Made by a program: the position numbers and the translations under genes. Positions 1 through 22,380 of a DNA stretch of 64,000 nucleotides are shown piece after piece. The notes below the pieces were generated by a model. That model was not told where the DNA came from and did not search any database. It worked only from the letters and a program-made list of their open reading frames with translations. This DNA comes from Metaphire vulgaris (lineage: Eukaryota; Annelida; Clitellata; Crassiclitellata; Megascolecidae). The stretch's first letter is position 1, and each line of letters starts with the position of its first letter. The stretch lies in the NCBI GenBank assembly GCA_018105865.1, contig JACLAT010000139.1, forward strand, positions 1 through 64,000, in the 5' to 3' direction.

Positions 1-161
1 ACAGAAATTCGGCATTCAGTCATTCATACATGCTTCCAGAATGGTATTTGAAAGCCAGGCCAGTAGGGGTGGGGTACGAGGAGGTGAGGTAAGGAATGAA
101 TGAGGAAATAAGATTTCATTTCTTTCACTGTGCTGAATGAGTTGGTTAGATAAGTCAGTGA

Positions 162-10493
<10,332 letters not shown>

Positions 10494-10565
10494 ACGAACG
10501 CACGAAACTAGTATTGAAGGTTTCTGACTTTCTTTATAGCTGCAACCAAAGGTTCATTGGTTCAA

Positions 10566-10757
10566 GCAGTGGCGTCGCCCGGGGGGGGGGTGGGGGTTGC
10601 GGGCCGCCATAAATACATATGCCAAGCGATTCCACTTGTACGTATATGAGATGGCACGGGAGGATTCAGTTAGGTCCATGGTATATTTTTTGTTGGGGGA
10701 GGTGACCGCATGGCTTAACCGCATCTGGTAACCACCGACTCTAGTGACGCCTCTTAA
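10566..10757. mobile_element. Decayed MITE, CAGTGGCGTC ends
   Basis: The left end CAGTGGCGTCGCCCGGG is mirrored on the right by CTAGTGACGCCTCTT. It lies just downstream of the PPP1R16 stop codon, so it may form part of the 3' untranslated region. The target duplication is not visible. Confidence 0.5.
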
Positions 10758-10935
10758 AACCGGCGTTTGCCTGTCGTTCTATAGCAAAAGGCTTAGAGGC
10801 AAAAGATAATTAAGTTATAATGTGATCGATATCTTCATGATTGAAAGGCTCTCTTTTTGACGGAACTCCTTTCAATGGCGTCAATTTTATTTGCACCACT
10901 AACGCTAAGTACGCTAGCAATAGTCAGTTCCTGCA

Positions 10936-11398
10936 CGGACATCGGTCCATTTTAAAAAACCCAACCCATCATAATAAATACAGACCCAACCCAACCCACA
11001 AAAGCAATAGGATTACTTAGCCAAACCCACCGCGTAATGCATTACAGTTTCTTTAACCAGTTTTAGTATTAATTACTGTAATTAATTAAAGTATAAAATT
11101 AATCGATAAAATAGGTTCTGTAACACAGCGTCAAAGTTAATGACCTCTATGTAGTTGGCATAGGAAACTGCATGCAGTCAGTTGTTAGTTAAGAAGTGAG
11201 GCACGACTTTCCGTTGAATCGCATTGAATATTATAGCGCAATTGTAGAGACCATCAAATGAACAATGATAAAAATATTGCATTTAAACAATCAGTGATAA
11301 AAGCATGACTTATTTTTTAGCCTACTCAACACACCACAAACACGGAAATTTCTGACTCAACTCAACCTATAGGCGGACCCAACCCGTGTTCATGTCTA
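10936..11398 (-). mobile_element. GGGTTGGG-rich dispersed element, copy 1
   Basis: In reverse orientation this reads AGACATGAACACGGGTTGGG ... and ends TGGACCGATGTCC, with internal runs of ACCCAACCC and a CAATGGGATTACTT-like block. The same layout occurs at 21917-22135 and 25895-26020. Ends containing GACATG are inverted, so this looks like a MITE family. Copy 1 is the longest. Confidence 0.6.
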
Positions 11399-12109
11399 AG
11401 GCAGTTTGAGTACTGTTGTAAGCAACTGAAGCTGGCCTGGAGCGGAGGCTATAGGATGGGACTCGAAGTTCTCGAACCCACGGCCCACTAGCCAATGACC
11501 ATTGCCACTATGCATTTTATTTTACGGACAGACGTCATGAGATGGTAGGAACAGGTTAAAACTTTTAGAATGCCGCGACAAAGGGGACATTTTATGATTT
11601 TTATTTATGATATCATCGCTTGTCTATATCTGACATAAGCTGCAGATTATTATGTGAGATAATGTGATGTTGATTTTCTGCTTTCGCGGTGGACCAAATT
11701 GAATTTGAATATCTGCATGTGTTTGTATAGTATAAGACAACATCTCTGTTTCATTGAATGTTAGTGTATAAGTGTACATTGTTTAGAAATAGCCTTGAAT
11801 TTCATGGACAATAATGTAGGCCTACACACGCAATAATAACTATTGTAATCAGAACCGTTTGCCAGAAATGTTCTAACCTGTGGCGTTTATCTTCTGCATC
11901 TCGAAATTCCTTCCAACTTTTAAACATAGTTAATCAGGCCTTTAAACTGTCATATATTTTTAAGACGCCGTCTCCAGCATTGTTAGTATTGCTACAGGCA
12001 AGTCTTACGTTTCTGTATTTTTAATTTCGCTTGGCTGCCTCAATTAATCTTGCAAAGATGTGGGAAAAAATTCACGCAGACATCGGAATTAAGTAAACAT
12101 CTACTGATA
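11399..12109. other. Intergenic, no feature seen
   Basis: A/T-rich sequence without recognisable exon, repeat unit or element end, lying between two MITEs downstream of PPP1R16. Confidence 0.4.
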
Positions 12110-12117
12110 GACCAATC

Positions 12118-12307
12118 CAGGGGCGTAGCGACGGGGGTATATCGGTATATATACCCCCAAATCAATCTACTTTAAAGTTTTTATGTGATTTATATGTGGC
12201 TATATATGTGGTTGTATATAGTTTATATAGTTTATATAGTTTATAGTTAAAGTTCATACCCCCAAACATTTATACCCTCCCAAATAAAATGCCTGGCTAC
12301 GCCCCTG
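12118..12307. mobile_element. hAT-type MITE with TSD GACCAATC
   Basis: Ends CAGGGGCGTAGCGACG and CTGGCTACGCCCCTG are inverted, and the 190-bp element is flanked by perfect 8-bp repeats GACCAATC (12110-12117 and 12308-12315). The interior is rich in TATATAGTTT repeats and mentions of ATACCCCC. A sister copy lies at 24966. Confidence 0.9.
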
Positions 12308-13245
12308 GACCAATCGACAAAGGTCTAGGACTTATGCTTTAGGCATTATGATAATGGCGCCGTAGATTCATTTATTGGCTTAAATTGAACGACGGTTGTA
12401 TGAAGCCACTGCCTAAAACGGCCCTTTGTCAGAAAGAATGCTCGATTTTTCGGGGTGGGATGGGAAGATTTAGTCTAATCCGACCCTCCAGGTGATGGCT
12501 GAATTTTGAATATACTTCTTTATTTCAGCTGTCCGAGTCCAAGAAAACTCGGAGGTGGGTGTAATACAGCCCCGTGGCTTTTTTAAAGTGACTACTTGAC
12601 ATTTACTTTCAATTAGAGTTTTCTATCGTCCAAGTTTTAATTCTAATACCAAAGGGGCCACTGGGCCACTGGGCCAGCCGGTACTGTCAGAAACATCATG
12701 TTTCGTATATTTCACTCTCGTTGGACCATTGCGATTGGCATCGTTGACTCCTAAAATTATCCATAAAGAGAAGTCACTGAAAAACACGTCTCTCTGTGTA
12801 GGCCTATCATATTTTATCCGCCGAAACATAGTCTTATCCGTCTGGGTGCTGTTTGCCTCTTTATTTACTGAAGATTTCCTCAGCGTGTGGTTTTTCCGGC
12901 GGCAAGAGTAAAACAGGTTAAAGGAACGGCGTAAGAAACAGTGCGATATTTTCCTTTCCGTTCGTCTTCTTCTAAATGGAAAAAATCTCGGAATGGAAAC
13001 GAGCACCGGATGCAAAGATTGCCAGCAGAATTTAAGACACACACACCCTAACAGAATGCCATTACAAAAGAACGCTGTGGTCCTGTGGGGCCTAGATTAT
13101 AGCATAGGCTCTGTCTGAAGTCAACAGATAATACAAAGTCTGCTTTGATTTTGTCAACATCTGCGTTCTCTGGAAACTGTAAAAGTCAGTTCATTATCGT
13201 TTGAACGCCTGAACACACAAATGATTTCACTGCACTGACAATAAA
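12308..13245. other. Intergenic, no gene supported
   Basis: No conserved domain or splice-consistent exon recognised. The 139-codon minus-strand ORF at 12623-13042 has no recognisable motif. Confidence 0.35.
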
Positions 13246-13247
13246 TG

Positions 13248-13343
<96 letters not shown>

Positions 13344-13452
13344 ATCTTTCTTTCTCTCCACCTCTCTCATCTTTCTCATTCTTTCTCTATAACCCTCTGT
13401 ATCTCTCTCTCTCTCTCTCTCATCTTTCTCTAATCTTTCTCTCATCTTTCTT

Positions 13453-13504
<52 letters not shown>
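13246..13504. repeat. (TC)n polypyrimidine tract, about 260 bp
   Basis: Two long pure CT runs (about 13248-13326 and 13460-13504) are joined by CT-rich interrupted sequence with TCATCTTTCT units. Arg-Glu and Leu-Ser ORFs on the two strands are artefacts of the repeat. Confidence 0.95.
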
Positions 13505-13509
<5 letters not shown>

Positions 13510-14384
13510 TGCAATGGCACTCGTGAGATCCGTCACTGCAAATGACGCGATTTCAATTAGATGAAGAGAACGAAGAGAATGATGCCTTCCCTGTAGATGA
13601 AGTCAACAGCTGCAATGATGACGATGGTGATGGCGACGACGACCACGACGACGATGATGATAACGACGTGAACGACGACACAATCGTGCTGACGAGTAAT
13701 GACGTGGAAAAGACTGCCCACGTGACAACCCGCGTGATCGCCCACGTGATCGCTCACGGAACCGAATGCGAATTGAATTAATGGAGATTATCCTTTAGCT
13801 ATAGAAGCGATTTACTTCTGTCTAATCCATGGGCGTAGACTAATAAGGGACGAAGAGACTTTCGACCCCACCTTCCCCACCCAAAGAGTGAGGAGTTAGT
13901 TGCCAAGACTTTGACGTCCGAAACAATAATTATAAGCAATAAATGACTTTTCAATCTACAGTATAGAAGACGTTTTTCGTTATTCAAATGGATCTTCGTC
14001 AGGCGAGCTTTGCACGTCAAAATTAGAAAATAATTCTTATTTAATCTGACGCCGTTTTGTAAGTTCCCAAAGAGAGTCCGTTATTGAAAACGCCTAAACT
14101 GCCCTACTTAAACATTAAGCAGCTACAGCCGATGTACTACTTCCTAAAGCATTACACGAATTCACTGGATATTACTTACTTGCATACTTACGGTATCAGC
14201 TGGTTTCTGAAGTTAATTCATTTTGAGAAATTATTGTCTTGGCTTTATTTATAAAAAGAAAAACCCAACCCACAAAAAGCGCTCACAATTTTTCGTTCGT
14301 TTGTTGAATTTAACAGTAAATTCCAACGGTCTTCTTAACGATCGGTTACACAGGCTTACTTAGCCTCCTAGACCACTTTAAATC
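13505..14384. other. Intergenic; GAC/GAT-rich patch and CACGTG sites
   Basis: A GACGA/GATGAC-rich patch (13605-13680) produces an Asp-rich ORF at 13542-13781 without a domain. CACGTG sequences occur at about 13719 and 13743. Nothing else is recognised. Confidence 0.4.
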
Positions 14385-14573
<189 letters not shown>

Positions 14574-14845
14574 AATGCCTTGAATGAACAACTAATTCAT
14601 CATCGTGTAATCATCCTTTTTTCTAAATGTCAAGACAGAGTCGTGACGCAAGTGATAACAGCGAATGTCCTGCTGTCGAAAGAGAGAACGTGACGTGGCA
14701 TGCATGATGGCGTGACAAACTCTGACGTCAACGGGAGACCGCGTGACGCCATTAACTGCCGCAGTCCGTGCAATAGCTCTATGCTGTTCATGCATTTTTT
14801 CTTTGTATTTTTGCGATACATCATTCGCGCTGAGGCAGTCGTACA

Positions 14846-14960
14846 TAGAGACGTCCATAGAGACATACAGTAAGGACGTCCATAGTGACATAGAGACGCC
14901 CGTAGAGACATAAAGACGACCATAGAGACATCCATAGAGACATACAGACTCCCGTAGAGC
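14846..14960. repeat. Minisatellite of about 18-bp CATAGAGACATA units
   Basis: Six imperfect units of the form GACGTCCATAGAGACATA follow one another, some units shortened. Overlapping minus-strand ORFs rich in MDVS/SLWTSL are translations of this repeat. Confidence 0.75.
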
Positions 14961-15897
14961 TTTATGAAGCCTTATTCAACTTCAAGCGTCTTCCTCCGTC
15001 TTCTGCTTCTGAGCCATCGATATCAATTTCGTTCTCTACGTCACTCCCTGCTCCGGCGTCTAGAGTGACAGATCTCTAACAATCAAGGATCATAATTTTA
15101 ATGCGCCTTTTTGCCGTCACGTGATCACGGCGAGCTGGCGATTCGAAACCTCGAAGCGAAAACCGCCGGCCGGCACTTCCGGTTCCAAAGCGAATCCGGT
15201 CGGCAACAGAGAGCGCCATCTGGCGAACGGACGGCGACGTTGTTTGGCGAATGGATGACGGGTATTCCTCACAGAAAGGGCGTCACGTGACGGATGACAA
15301 GGACAGACCGTCGGCGACCGCAGGGTGTCGCCTTCTATTGACGACGTGGCTTTGAACTTCTCGGAACTGTTGGTGGGGTCGTGGGGGTGTGCGAGGGATG
15401 AGGATGGGGGATGGGGTTGGGGAGCTCCAGAGTGCGGAGGCGGACAGGAAGTACGTGACGTCGGACCAACAGATGGAGAGGCAAGCAGTCAAGGCGGTGG
15501 AGGGTTATGAGGAGGTGGAAGACGAGGATGAGGAGGAGGAGGAGGAGGAGGAGAAACCACCAAATATACAGATTGAGTATTTAGATTTGAGAGACACACA
15601 GACAGGGAGACAGAGACAGACAGGCAGACAGACAGAGAGGGCGTAATTGAACTGAAAGACCTCTTATATATCAAGCTTGGCGGGCAGACATACAGCTGGG
15701 CGTACAGAGACACGGTCAAACGAAGATCCAAACGGATGTGTTACGGCGTCGAAGACTTCGTTTCGACGAAAAGAGTTTTCATGGAATCGATTCCGTCGAC
15801 GACGGATTGCAAATGGCGGCGAAAATGACCGACGACCGAGTTTACTCTGACAAACACCGATGCCTTTGACGACCATGCAATGGCAATTTCGAGTCAA

Positions 15898-15900
15898 CTT

Positions 15901-15946
<46 letters not shown>

Positions 15947-15967
15947 TTCATCATCATCATTATCATC

Positions 15968-16030
<63 letters not shown>

Positions 16031-16055
16031 TTCTTCTTCTTCTTCTTCTTCTTCG
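15898..16055. repeat. (ATC)n with (TTC)n end
   Basis: About 40 ATC units with three TTC interruptions, followed by eight TTC units. Overlapping poly-His, poly-Ile and poly-Met ORFs are artefacts. Confidence 0.95.
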
Positions 16056-17520
16056 GGCGTTGTGTATTGCTACGTTAGCTAACATTGATTTCCACTTTCT
16101 TCGATTTTGACATTCTCTTGTTAATTCCATGCTGTTCTTTACTCCACTATGAATTCCTTCTCGTAGGCAGTCTCTAAAGGTGTTCGGCGGTATAGTCAGG
16201 ATTGTCTGAAGGGGGGAGGTTAGTGGTTACGAACGACATTGTTTGGTGTACAGTTTTAAACGTTCAATTATTTGAATAAAAATTATACACGGAAGTTTGG
16301 AGTACTAATTCATTCACTTACAGAATTGGTCAGAAAAGAAAGGAAGACATCAATTGAACTGACTTCCGGTTTAGCTCCGATCTAACGAATAGATCATATA
16401 GCGCCATCTGTAGCTATTAAAACACACTCGGCACAGAATAATAATATGCAATAAAATAAAATTTTGGCCAGCCAACCAAGGGGGTTTTATCCCATAAATC
16501 CCCGTTGGCTACGCCACTGTAGGTGTTTCTCCGTCTTCCTCTAGCTCTTTGCCCCTCCACTTTCCACTTACTGCCAAGTTTTCCAGGTCTTGGATATAAT
16601 GTCACCGCACCTCCTTAAAGGAACGACGAGGTAAATAATGTGTTTTATAAGGATGGGATGGGGAGGGTAAATCCACGCAATCCCCCACAAACACCATCTG
16701 GATTGACTGCATCACCGTTTAACGTCTTCTGTGGTGCTGCGGCGGCGGCGGCGTCTAAACCTCCAGATGCTAGAGTGGCACTCTGCTCTGTTGATCCTGA
16801 CTGAGACGTGGAAAAGAAGTTGGAACAACGCACCAATCAAAGACTGAAATAACGAACTACAGTATACTGCGATCGCTAAATATAGATCCGTGCTCTGCCA
16901 TTTTGGCTCGCGTGCAACAAGTTCCAGGAATCTAGAACCTTCCGCGCACCAAAAAACCCGACAAAATTTCGCGTGGAAAAAAGATCTTTTTGAAGCATTT
17001 CTCGCTTTAGTTAATCGAATGTACGGCTAGCTTTCTAATTAATTTTATGATTGCAATGGCGCCGTCGAGTAAAGAGAAGTGCACTGTTCTTATGGACCGC
17101 AAGTACCTCAGCTCATACAGTAACTGTCTGGAGACTGTTGCCATGACGGACAGTTCGAGAATGATCCTGCGTGCAGTTCGGAGTGAGTTCAAAAGCCTCA
17201 AGTGGTTCTCTTCAGCAAGACCTATACATTTCTTGCGTCGCCGAAACATAAAATGCAGAAGCGACGTTCAAAGGTCACTGCAGGGAAAACGTAGTGAACA
17301 GATTTCCGAAAACTACCGAAGATGCAGCTGAGGCCTGGATGAATTCGAGCGTCACTGATGATGTCACTGTCACTGATGATGTCACTGATTATGTCACTGA
17401 CAACCGGCGACCTTGACACCAATCTACTGCCAGCTCCGATTGACGAACTGCATTTCATAAATAGGTATTTCATTCGGCGCTTTTTCACTGGCATTTTCAG
17501 CTTCATCATGGGAGAGAATT
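16056..17520. other. Intergenic, no gene supported
   Basis: Contains a small piece ending GTTGGCTACGCCACTG (about 16436-16520) related to the CAGTGGCGTAGCC MITEs, a (GCGGC)-rich patch near 16740, and a GATGATGTCACTGTCACT repeat at 17353-17400. ORFs at 17047-17331 (+) and 17007-17249 (-) lack recognisable domains. Confidence 0.4.
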
Positions 17521-17868
<348 letters not shown>

Positions 17869-18017
17869 GCGCAGAATGGTAATAGAATGATGTCTGAGCA
17901 TATTACAGCTGGGTTAATATTGTCTATCGGTCAGTTTTTTGCAATTCAATTTCTACGTCGAGTCGATCTCTGGAACGCATTCAATCGACAACAATCGATG
18001 CGTTAAAGCGTGCGCCA

Positions 18018-18064
18018 GCAGCAGCAGCAGCAGCAGCAGCAAACGCTCCGCTCTGCCTAAGAGA

Positions 18065-18154
<90 letters not shown>
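18018..18154. repeat. (AGC)n, (AC)n and (AT)n cluster
   Basis: Seven AGC units (18019-18040), about 28 AC units (18067-18126) and about 13 AT units (18127-18154) lie next to each other. Confidence 0.95.
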
Positions 18155-18160
<6 letters not shown>

Positions 18161-18954
18161 CCGCTTATTAATAGGACACAATTGTATACAGTCAGCCCAT
18201 ACAGTATCTACGGTCCACGAGAATGTATACAGTTGCCTGTTGCCATTTTGACTGCATCTATATACGCCCTGTGTGTTAAAACTGTATTGCCAATGCAATA
18301 ATTTGTTTTAACTGATTCCTCTGTGTTTAGTATTGTTTAAGTACAGACGTGCACCTATATACAGTAATTAAAAAATAGTATGTATATATATCGCCTACTA
18401 TATAGAGCAATAATGTATAGGCTTCTGCAGGTCTATATATTGCATACAGTAGCTTGCGTTTATCCGTCAAGTCAAAAATGACGGAGGAGCTTGGCTTCTT
18501 CCTATACCGCGATTTGTCTTTGACTGGATCCGTGGCTTTCCGAGCGGTCTGACGTCTGCCGGGTTTGTAGCTTGTTGTGTGTATGTGAGTGGAAGATGGC
18601 GCTGAATCGTAGATACCCAGACTACCTGAGCACCAGCGCACAATTTCAGGTGGAAACTCTCCAAATGGGTGGATGAATGGGTGGGTTGGTGGGTGGATGG
18701 ATAGATGGATGTACCGACGGATCTCTGTAGTGCCACGGAAGTGCAGAGATCCAATAAATCGATCATCATCACATCAGCGGATAATAATGCATGGCATACG
18801 ATATATAGACTCCGAACATATTATCTCTTCGTTTGCCAAGCAGAGTGCGTTCTCAACACGGTGATGACGTCTTACGATCTGCGATCAGAACGCGTTTTCG
18901 TAATTTTCTAATAAAAACAAATGCCTTCTCAGTTTTTTTTCTCCTACGCACATC

Positions 18955-19160
18955 CAGTGGCGGCTCCAGGATTTGGCAAACGGGGGTTGGGGGGGTTGGG
19001 GTGGCAGCTTCTAAGCATGGGGCCAACGATTTTTCATAAAATTAATGACTAATCTAGTTGCTTAGAACGAGTACACTAAAGGATGGTGGCTAGTAGGGGG
19101 AGGCAAGCACTCGACAAGGGCACGGGGCCTCCCGCGCATCCTTGTGGAACCCCGCCTCTG
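18955..19160. mobile_element. MITE, CAGTGGCGGCTCCAGG family, copy 1
   Basis: Starts CAGTGGCGGCTCCAGGATTT and ends GGAACCCCGCCTCTG. The interior carries the blocks GGCAAACGGGGG, AGTACACTAAAGGATGG and CACGGGGCCTCCC. Flanks CGCACATC and CGCTGATC agree at six of eight positions. The same element occurs at 47877-48059, inside a nardilysin intron. Confidence 0.8.
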
Positions 19161-20150
19161 CGCTGATCCGACCTCTAGAAATTCAAAAGAAATTCCGGCC
19201 GACAGCGTCTCACAGTCATGCTGTCTCTCTCTCTCTCTCGATTCGAACCGAACCGACAGTTATTAATTGCATCGAACGGACGACGATAGAGTGCAACATA
19301 AAAAGACCCGTTTGTTACTCATTGCATGAAATTCATCACACAATGTGTTTCACACGCAAAGGAAACGAACGCCTCGAGGCAAAGGAAATTCTCCGAATAA
19401 CAAGCGACGTGGGCGCTCGGCCGCTAGCTATCAGCGGTAAACATACATCCAACCGACTCTGTATAAGACATTTTAAACTTTCATAGAGTTCCCTCGCACC
19501 GCCACTATCACCACCACCACCACCACTCCTCTCACTTTATAATTACCTCTCCATTCCTTTCTCAGCACCGGCGGGGGTTCTCTTTGAAGGTCTGGCGATC
19601 TGACAGACTGATTACTAGTTATATTTTTTTTATAGAATTCAATTATCTTTTCTGCCTGTCTTCTGCGTCCTCCCACCCGCAGTCATCTCTCGGTATAAAC
19701 TACGCACACACACACACACACACACGTTGTGTATAGTTTGTTTTTCTGCTCCTTATCGCGCGGCTCTGCTTTTTGCCGATTTCCGCTTCCTGTTGCCGCC
19801 TTTTTCATCGATTTCTGCGATATCGTCTGCGTTGACGACGGCGTTCAATTCTTATTGACGTTTTGCCCTCGGTGTAAGCGCAAGAACTCACGCACACCCG
19901 TCTGCCCACGAGTACGTTAGGCTGTCTGTTGATACGAGCGGCCGTCTGCCCATCGCTTAACGTTTTCCTTTCTCTCCGGGAATTTCCGCCTTATCAAACG
20001 AACACCAGATGCCAGGAAGCAAAGAGGAGATCTGCCGTAGCCTTCAAACTCTTGCGCCATCCTGGCCTCTCTTGGTAATATTCAACGGGTCCGCCAGCAC
20101 TGCTCGGTCGGTCGGGGGGGGGAGGGAGGCAGAGTAAATAAACACTCGAC
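19161..20150. other. Intergenic upstream of PPP1R3, no gene supported
   Basis: Contains short CA and CACCAC tracts and a CT-rich stretch. No exon matching a known family was recognised. Some of this could be distal promoter of PPP1R3. Confidence 0.35.
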
Positions 20151-20300
20151 CAAAAGACAGAAATCAGGAAGAGGAAGGAGGAAAGGAGGAAAGAGATTCG
20201 AGATCGATGGCGTTGATAGCACGTTTAATAATAAGAGTTCCTTCGAGTCTTTGTATTTCTGTTGACGTACAGCAACAAAGCTGCGTCTGGCTCGCTTGGC

Positions 20301-20732
20301 GGAGAGACGTGCGTCTCAGTTCTGGCTGGGGCTGGACCAGAGCCTAAATATAGTCGGCTTTGGCTGGATGCTCGGTCCTGGGCCAGCCCTGCCGCCGCCT
20401 TGCCCCCGCAGCCGTCTGTCCGCGTGGGCCGATGCGTGCGTTTGGACCTTCCATAGTTCACTTCATTGTTCGAAGCTCGCGTTTCTCATCCAACAGTTTC
20501 ACGGCTGTGATCAAAACATCGCTTCGGAGAATAGATCGGATTTCTGAATTATTTAGAATCCTGCGAGGCAGTTCGTTATTGGATTTGTTCAGAGTTTAAT
20601 ATCGAAACGTCGCCGTTGGGTGTGTTAAAAAAAATCAACTCACCACTATTATCGGATAGACGCTGTTTGGATTCGGATGTTTCGTTGGTTGTCTCGCATA
20701 CCTGAGGAGTATTCTTAACGGCTGTTTTGCAG
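20301..20732 (+). promoter_or_regulatory. Probable promoter/5' UTR intron region of PPP1R3
   Basis: The sequence becomes GC-rich (GCCGCCGCCTTGCCCCCGC at about 20390) some 360 bp upstream of the start codon. A polypyrimidine-poor but usable acceptor CTGTTTTGCAG ends at 20732, 18 bases before the ATG, so a non-coding first exon upstream is likely. The donor and the transcription start were not resolved. Confidence 0.4.
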
Positions 20733-20740
20733 AATTTCGG

Positions 20741-20749
20741 ATGATTTAA
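20741..20749 (+). promoter_or_regulatory. Minimal uORF directly before the PPP1R3 start
   Basis: ATG ATT TAA is a two-codon upstream ORF in a different frame. Its stop is separated by one base from the main ATG at 20751. If transcription covers it, initiation there would compete with the main start. Confidence 0.5.
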
Positions 20750-20750
20750 T

Positions 20751-21785
20751 ATGGCTGCTATCGACGAGGCGGTAATCAAGGAGGCGATAAAAAGAGACAT
20801 CGACGGTCTACCGCTGAAGGACAATGAGAGGGTCGATCTCAAGACCATCCTCGGCCACAGCCCCCCGGTCGACGACGACGATACGGAGGCAGAAGGATCC
20901 GGACAACGGTCGCTTCGGCTGGAAGACTTCACCATCGAAGAAAACAACGTGGATGATGACGACGACGACGACGGTATCGACGAAGACGCCAATAACTGTC
21001 TTGCGCTGCGACAGAGGCGGTCCTCTCTGCGCACCCAGCAGCAGCAGAGCGGCGACCGGCCGCCGGACAGCCCCACCGGCGAACGCAAGGGCGTCCGGTT
21101 CGCCGACTCCCTGGGGCTCGGCCTCGCGGCCATCCGCGACGTCGGCGACGACGACGAGCCGCCGGAGATTCCGCACTCCGCCCTCAACGCCCTGCGGATT
21201 CGCCGGCGACGGGGCCAGGCCCAGCGCGGCAAGGTCATGGTCCTCGTCCCGGCCTTCGAAACGCCCGACGCGGCGGCGGCGGCGGCGACCGACCAGGGGT
21301 TCCTCGACCGCGTCGCCGCCCGTAACGTCCTCCTCGAGAGCTGCTTCGTCTGCAGCCGGGAGCTGACGGTCTCCGGGGTCGTACGGGTCAAGAACTTCGC
21401 CTACGAGAAGACCGTCGTCGTCCGGTACACGACCGACGGCTGGTCGACCCATCGGGACGTCCCGGCCAACTACGTTCCGAACTCGAACGACGGACGGACG
21501 GACCGCTTCGTCTTCATCGTTCATCTTCCGGAGGGATTCGGCGCCGAGGAGGAGGAGGAAGAGGAGGCGGCGGAGGAGAAGGAGGACGCGCCCTCCGCCG
21601 ACTCCGGTAGCGTCGGGAGGAGTCTTCAGCTGGCCGTCGCTCTCCACGCCGGCGGCGACACGTTCTGGGACAACAACGACGGCGAGAATTACGTCATCGA
21701 TTGCGTCGTGCGCAACCGCGAACCGTCGATTTCCGGCGAGTCTGCGAAGACGACGACGACGACGTCCGACGCCGTTGGTCAGTGA
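20751..21785 (+). CDS. PPP1R3: PPP1R3-like glycogen-targeting subunit of protein phosphatase 1
   Basis: A 344-residue protein in one uninterrupted coding exon. Residues 36-80 are strongly acidic. The PP1-docking RVxF motif is KGVRF at 113-117. A CBM21 carbohydrate-binding domain follows from about 165 to 322: PAFETPDA, FLDRVAARNVLLE, VSGVVRVKNFAYEKTV, then the Trp of RYTTDGW (231) and the glycogen-binding FWDNNDGENY (305-314). The protein should hold PP1 on glycogen, where it activates glycogen synthase and inactivates phosphorylase. An unusual Glu-rich loop (about 266-279) interrupts the CBM21 between HLPEGFG and the LQLAVALHAGG strand. The start at 20751 gives an N-terminus typical in length for the short PPP1R3B/C/D-type members; no membrane anchor as in PPP1R3A is present. 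Codons are markedly GC-rich compared with nardilysin downstream. The sister gene to the left, PPP1R16, also encodes a PP1 regulator. Confidence 0.93.
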   Translation: MAAIDEAVIKEAIKRDIDGLPLKDNERVDLKTILGHSPPVDDDDTEAEGSGQRSLRLEDFTIEENNVDDDDDDDGIDEDANNCLALRQRRSSLRTQQQQSGDRPPDSPTGERKGVRFADSLGLGLAAIRDVGDDDEPPEIPHSALNALRIRRRRGQAQRGKVMVLVPAFETPDAAAAAATDQGFLDRVAARNVLLESCFVCSRELTVSGVVRVKNFAYEKTVVVRYTTDGWSTHRDVPANYVPNSNDGRTDRFVFIVHLPEGFGAEEEEEEEAAEEKEDAPSADSGSVGRSLQLAVALHAGGDTFWDNNDGENYVIDCVVRNREPSISGESAKTTTTTSDAVGQ

Positions 21786-21916
21786 CGTCATCGACGGCCG
21801 ATGACGTCACAGATGCGTTTGAAAAACTTTTAGGTTCGTTTCTGTAAAATGCTGAACCGATCGCTTCGAATATCACGACACGGATGCAGAGCGTATATAT
21901 GGTCATCCGTTCTAAT

Positions 21917-22135
21917 GGACATGGCCATGGGTTGGGTCAACCCGTGGGTTGGGTTGGGGTGGGTCAGAAATGTTCGCGTTTATGATGTGTTGGGTTGGGT
22001 TGAGTTGGGTTGGGTAAGAAAATAAGTCATGGTTTAAGAAAATGTAATGTATTACGGTGGGTTGGGTCAAGTAGCCCCATTGCTTTCGTGGGTTGGGTTG
22101 GGTCTGAATCATGATGGGTTGAGTGGACCCATGTC
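21917..22135 (+). mobile_element. GGGTTGGG-rich dispersed element, copy 2
   Basis: Starts GGACATGGCCATGGGTTGGG and ends GAGTGGACCCATGTC, so the ends are inverted. Internal blocks GTGGGTTGGGTTGG, GTAATGTATTACGGTGGG and CCATTGCTTTCGTGGG match copies at 10936 and 25895. Confidence 0.65.
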
Positions 22136-22380
22136 TATATAGGTCTGCGTTCTGAGTCTTGTTAATATCCGTATACAAAGAGCTATGTTGCTAATTTGCA
22201 GAAGTCCTTGATGCGTATAATCCACCGTAGTGTAACTAAGCAGCAGGGTTATTCAACTAGTATTTATTCGGGGTGGGGGGCACAGTGTTGAAAATGGGGA
22301 TCATAGCGGGTCAGAGGTCAAAGCCCCAGCCTGGAAAGGCCGTTATTACAATTCAATTGAATTATTGAAGACACATTCAT

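Noticed and set aside
13542..13781. Asp-rich 79-codon ORF
   Set aside because: Produced by a GAC/GAT repeat patch; no domain and no splice context.
14592..14935. Two minus-strand ORFs rich in MSLWTSL
   Set aside because: They translate the 18-bp CATAGAGACATA minisatellite.
20576..21791. Long minus-strand ORFs opposite PPP1R3
   Set aside because: They are shadows of a GC-rich coding exon; the plus-strand frame has RVxF and CBM21 motifs.
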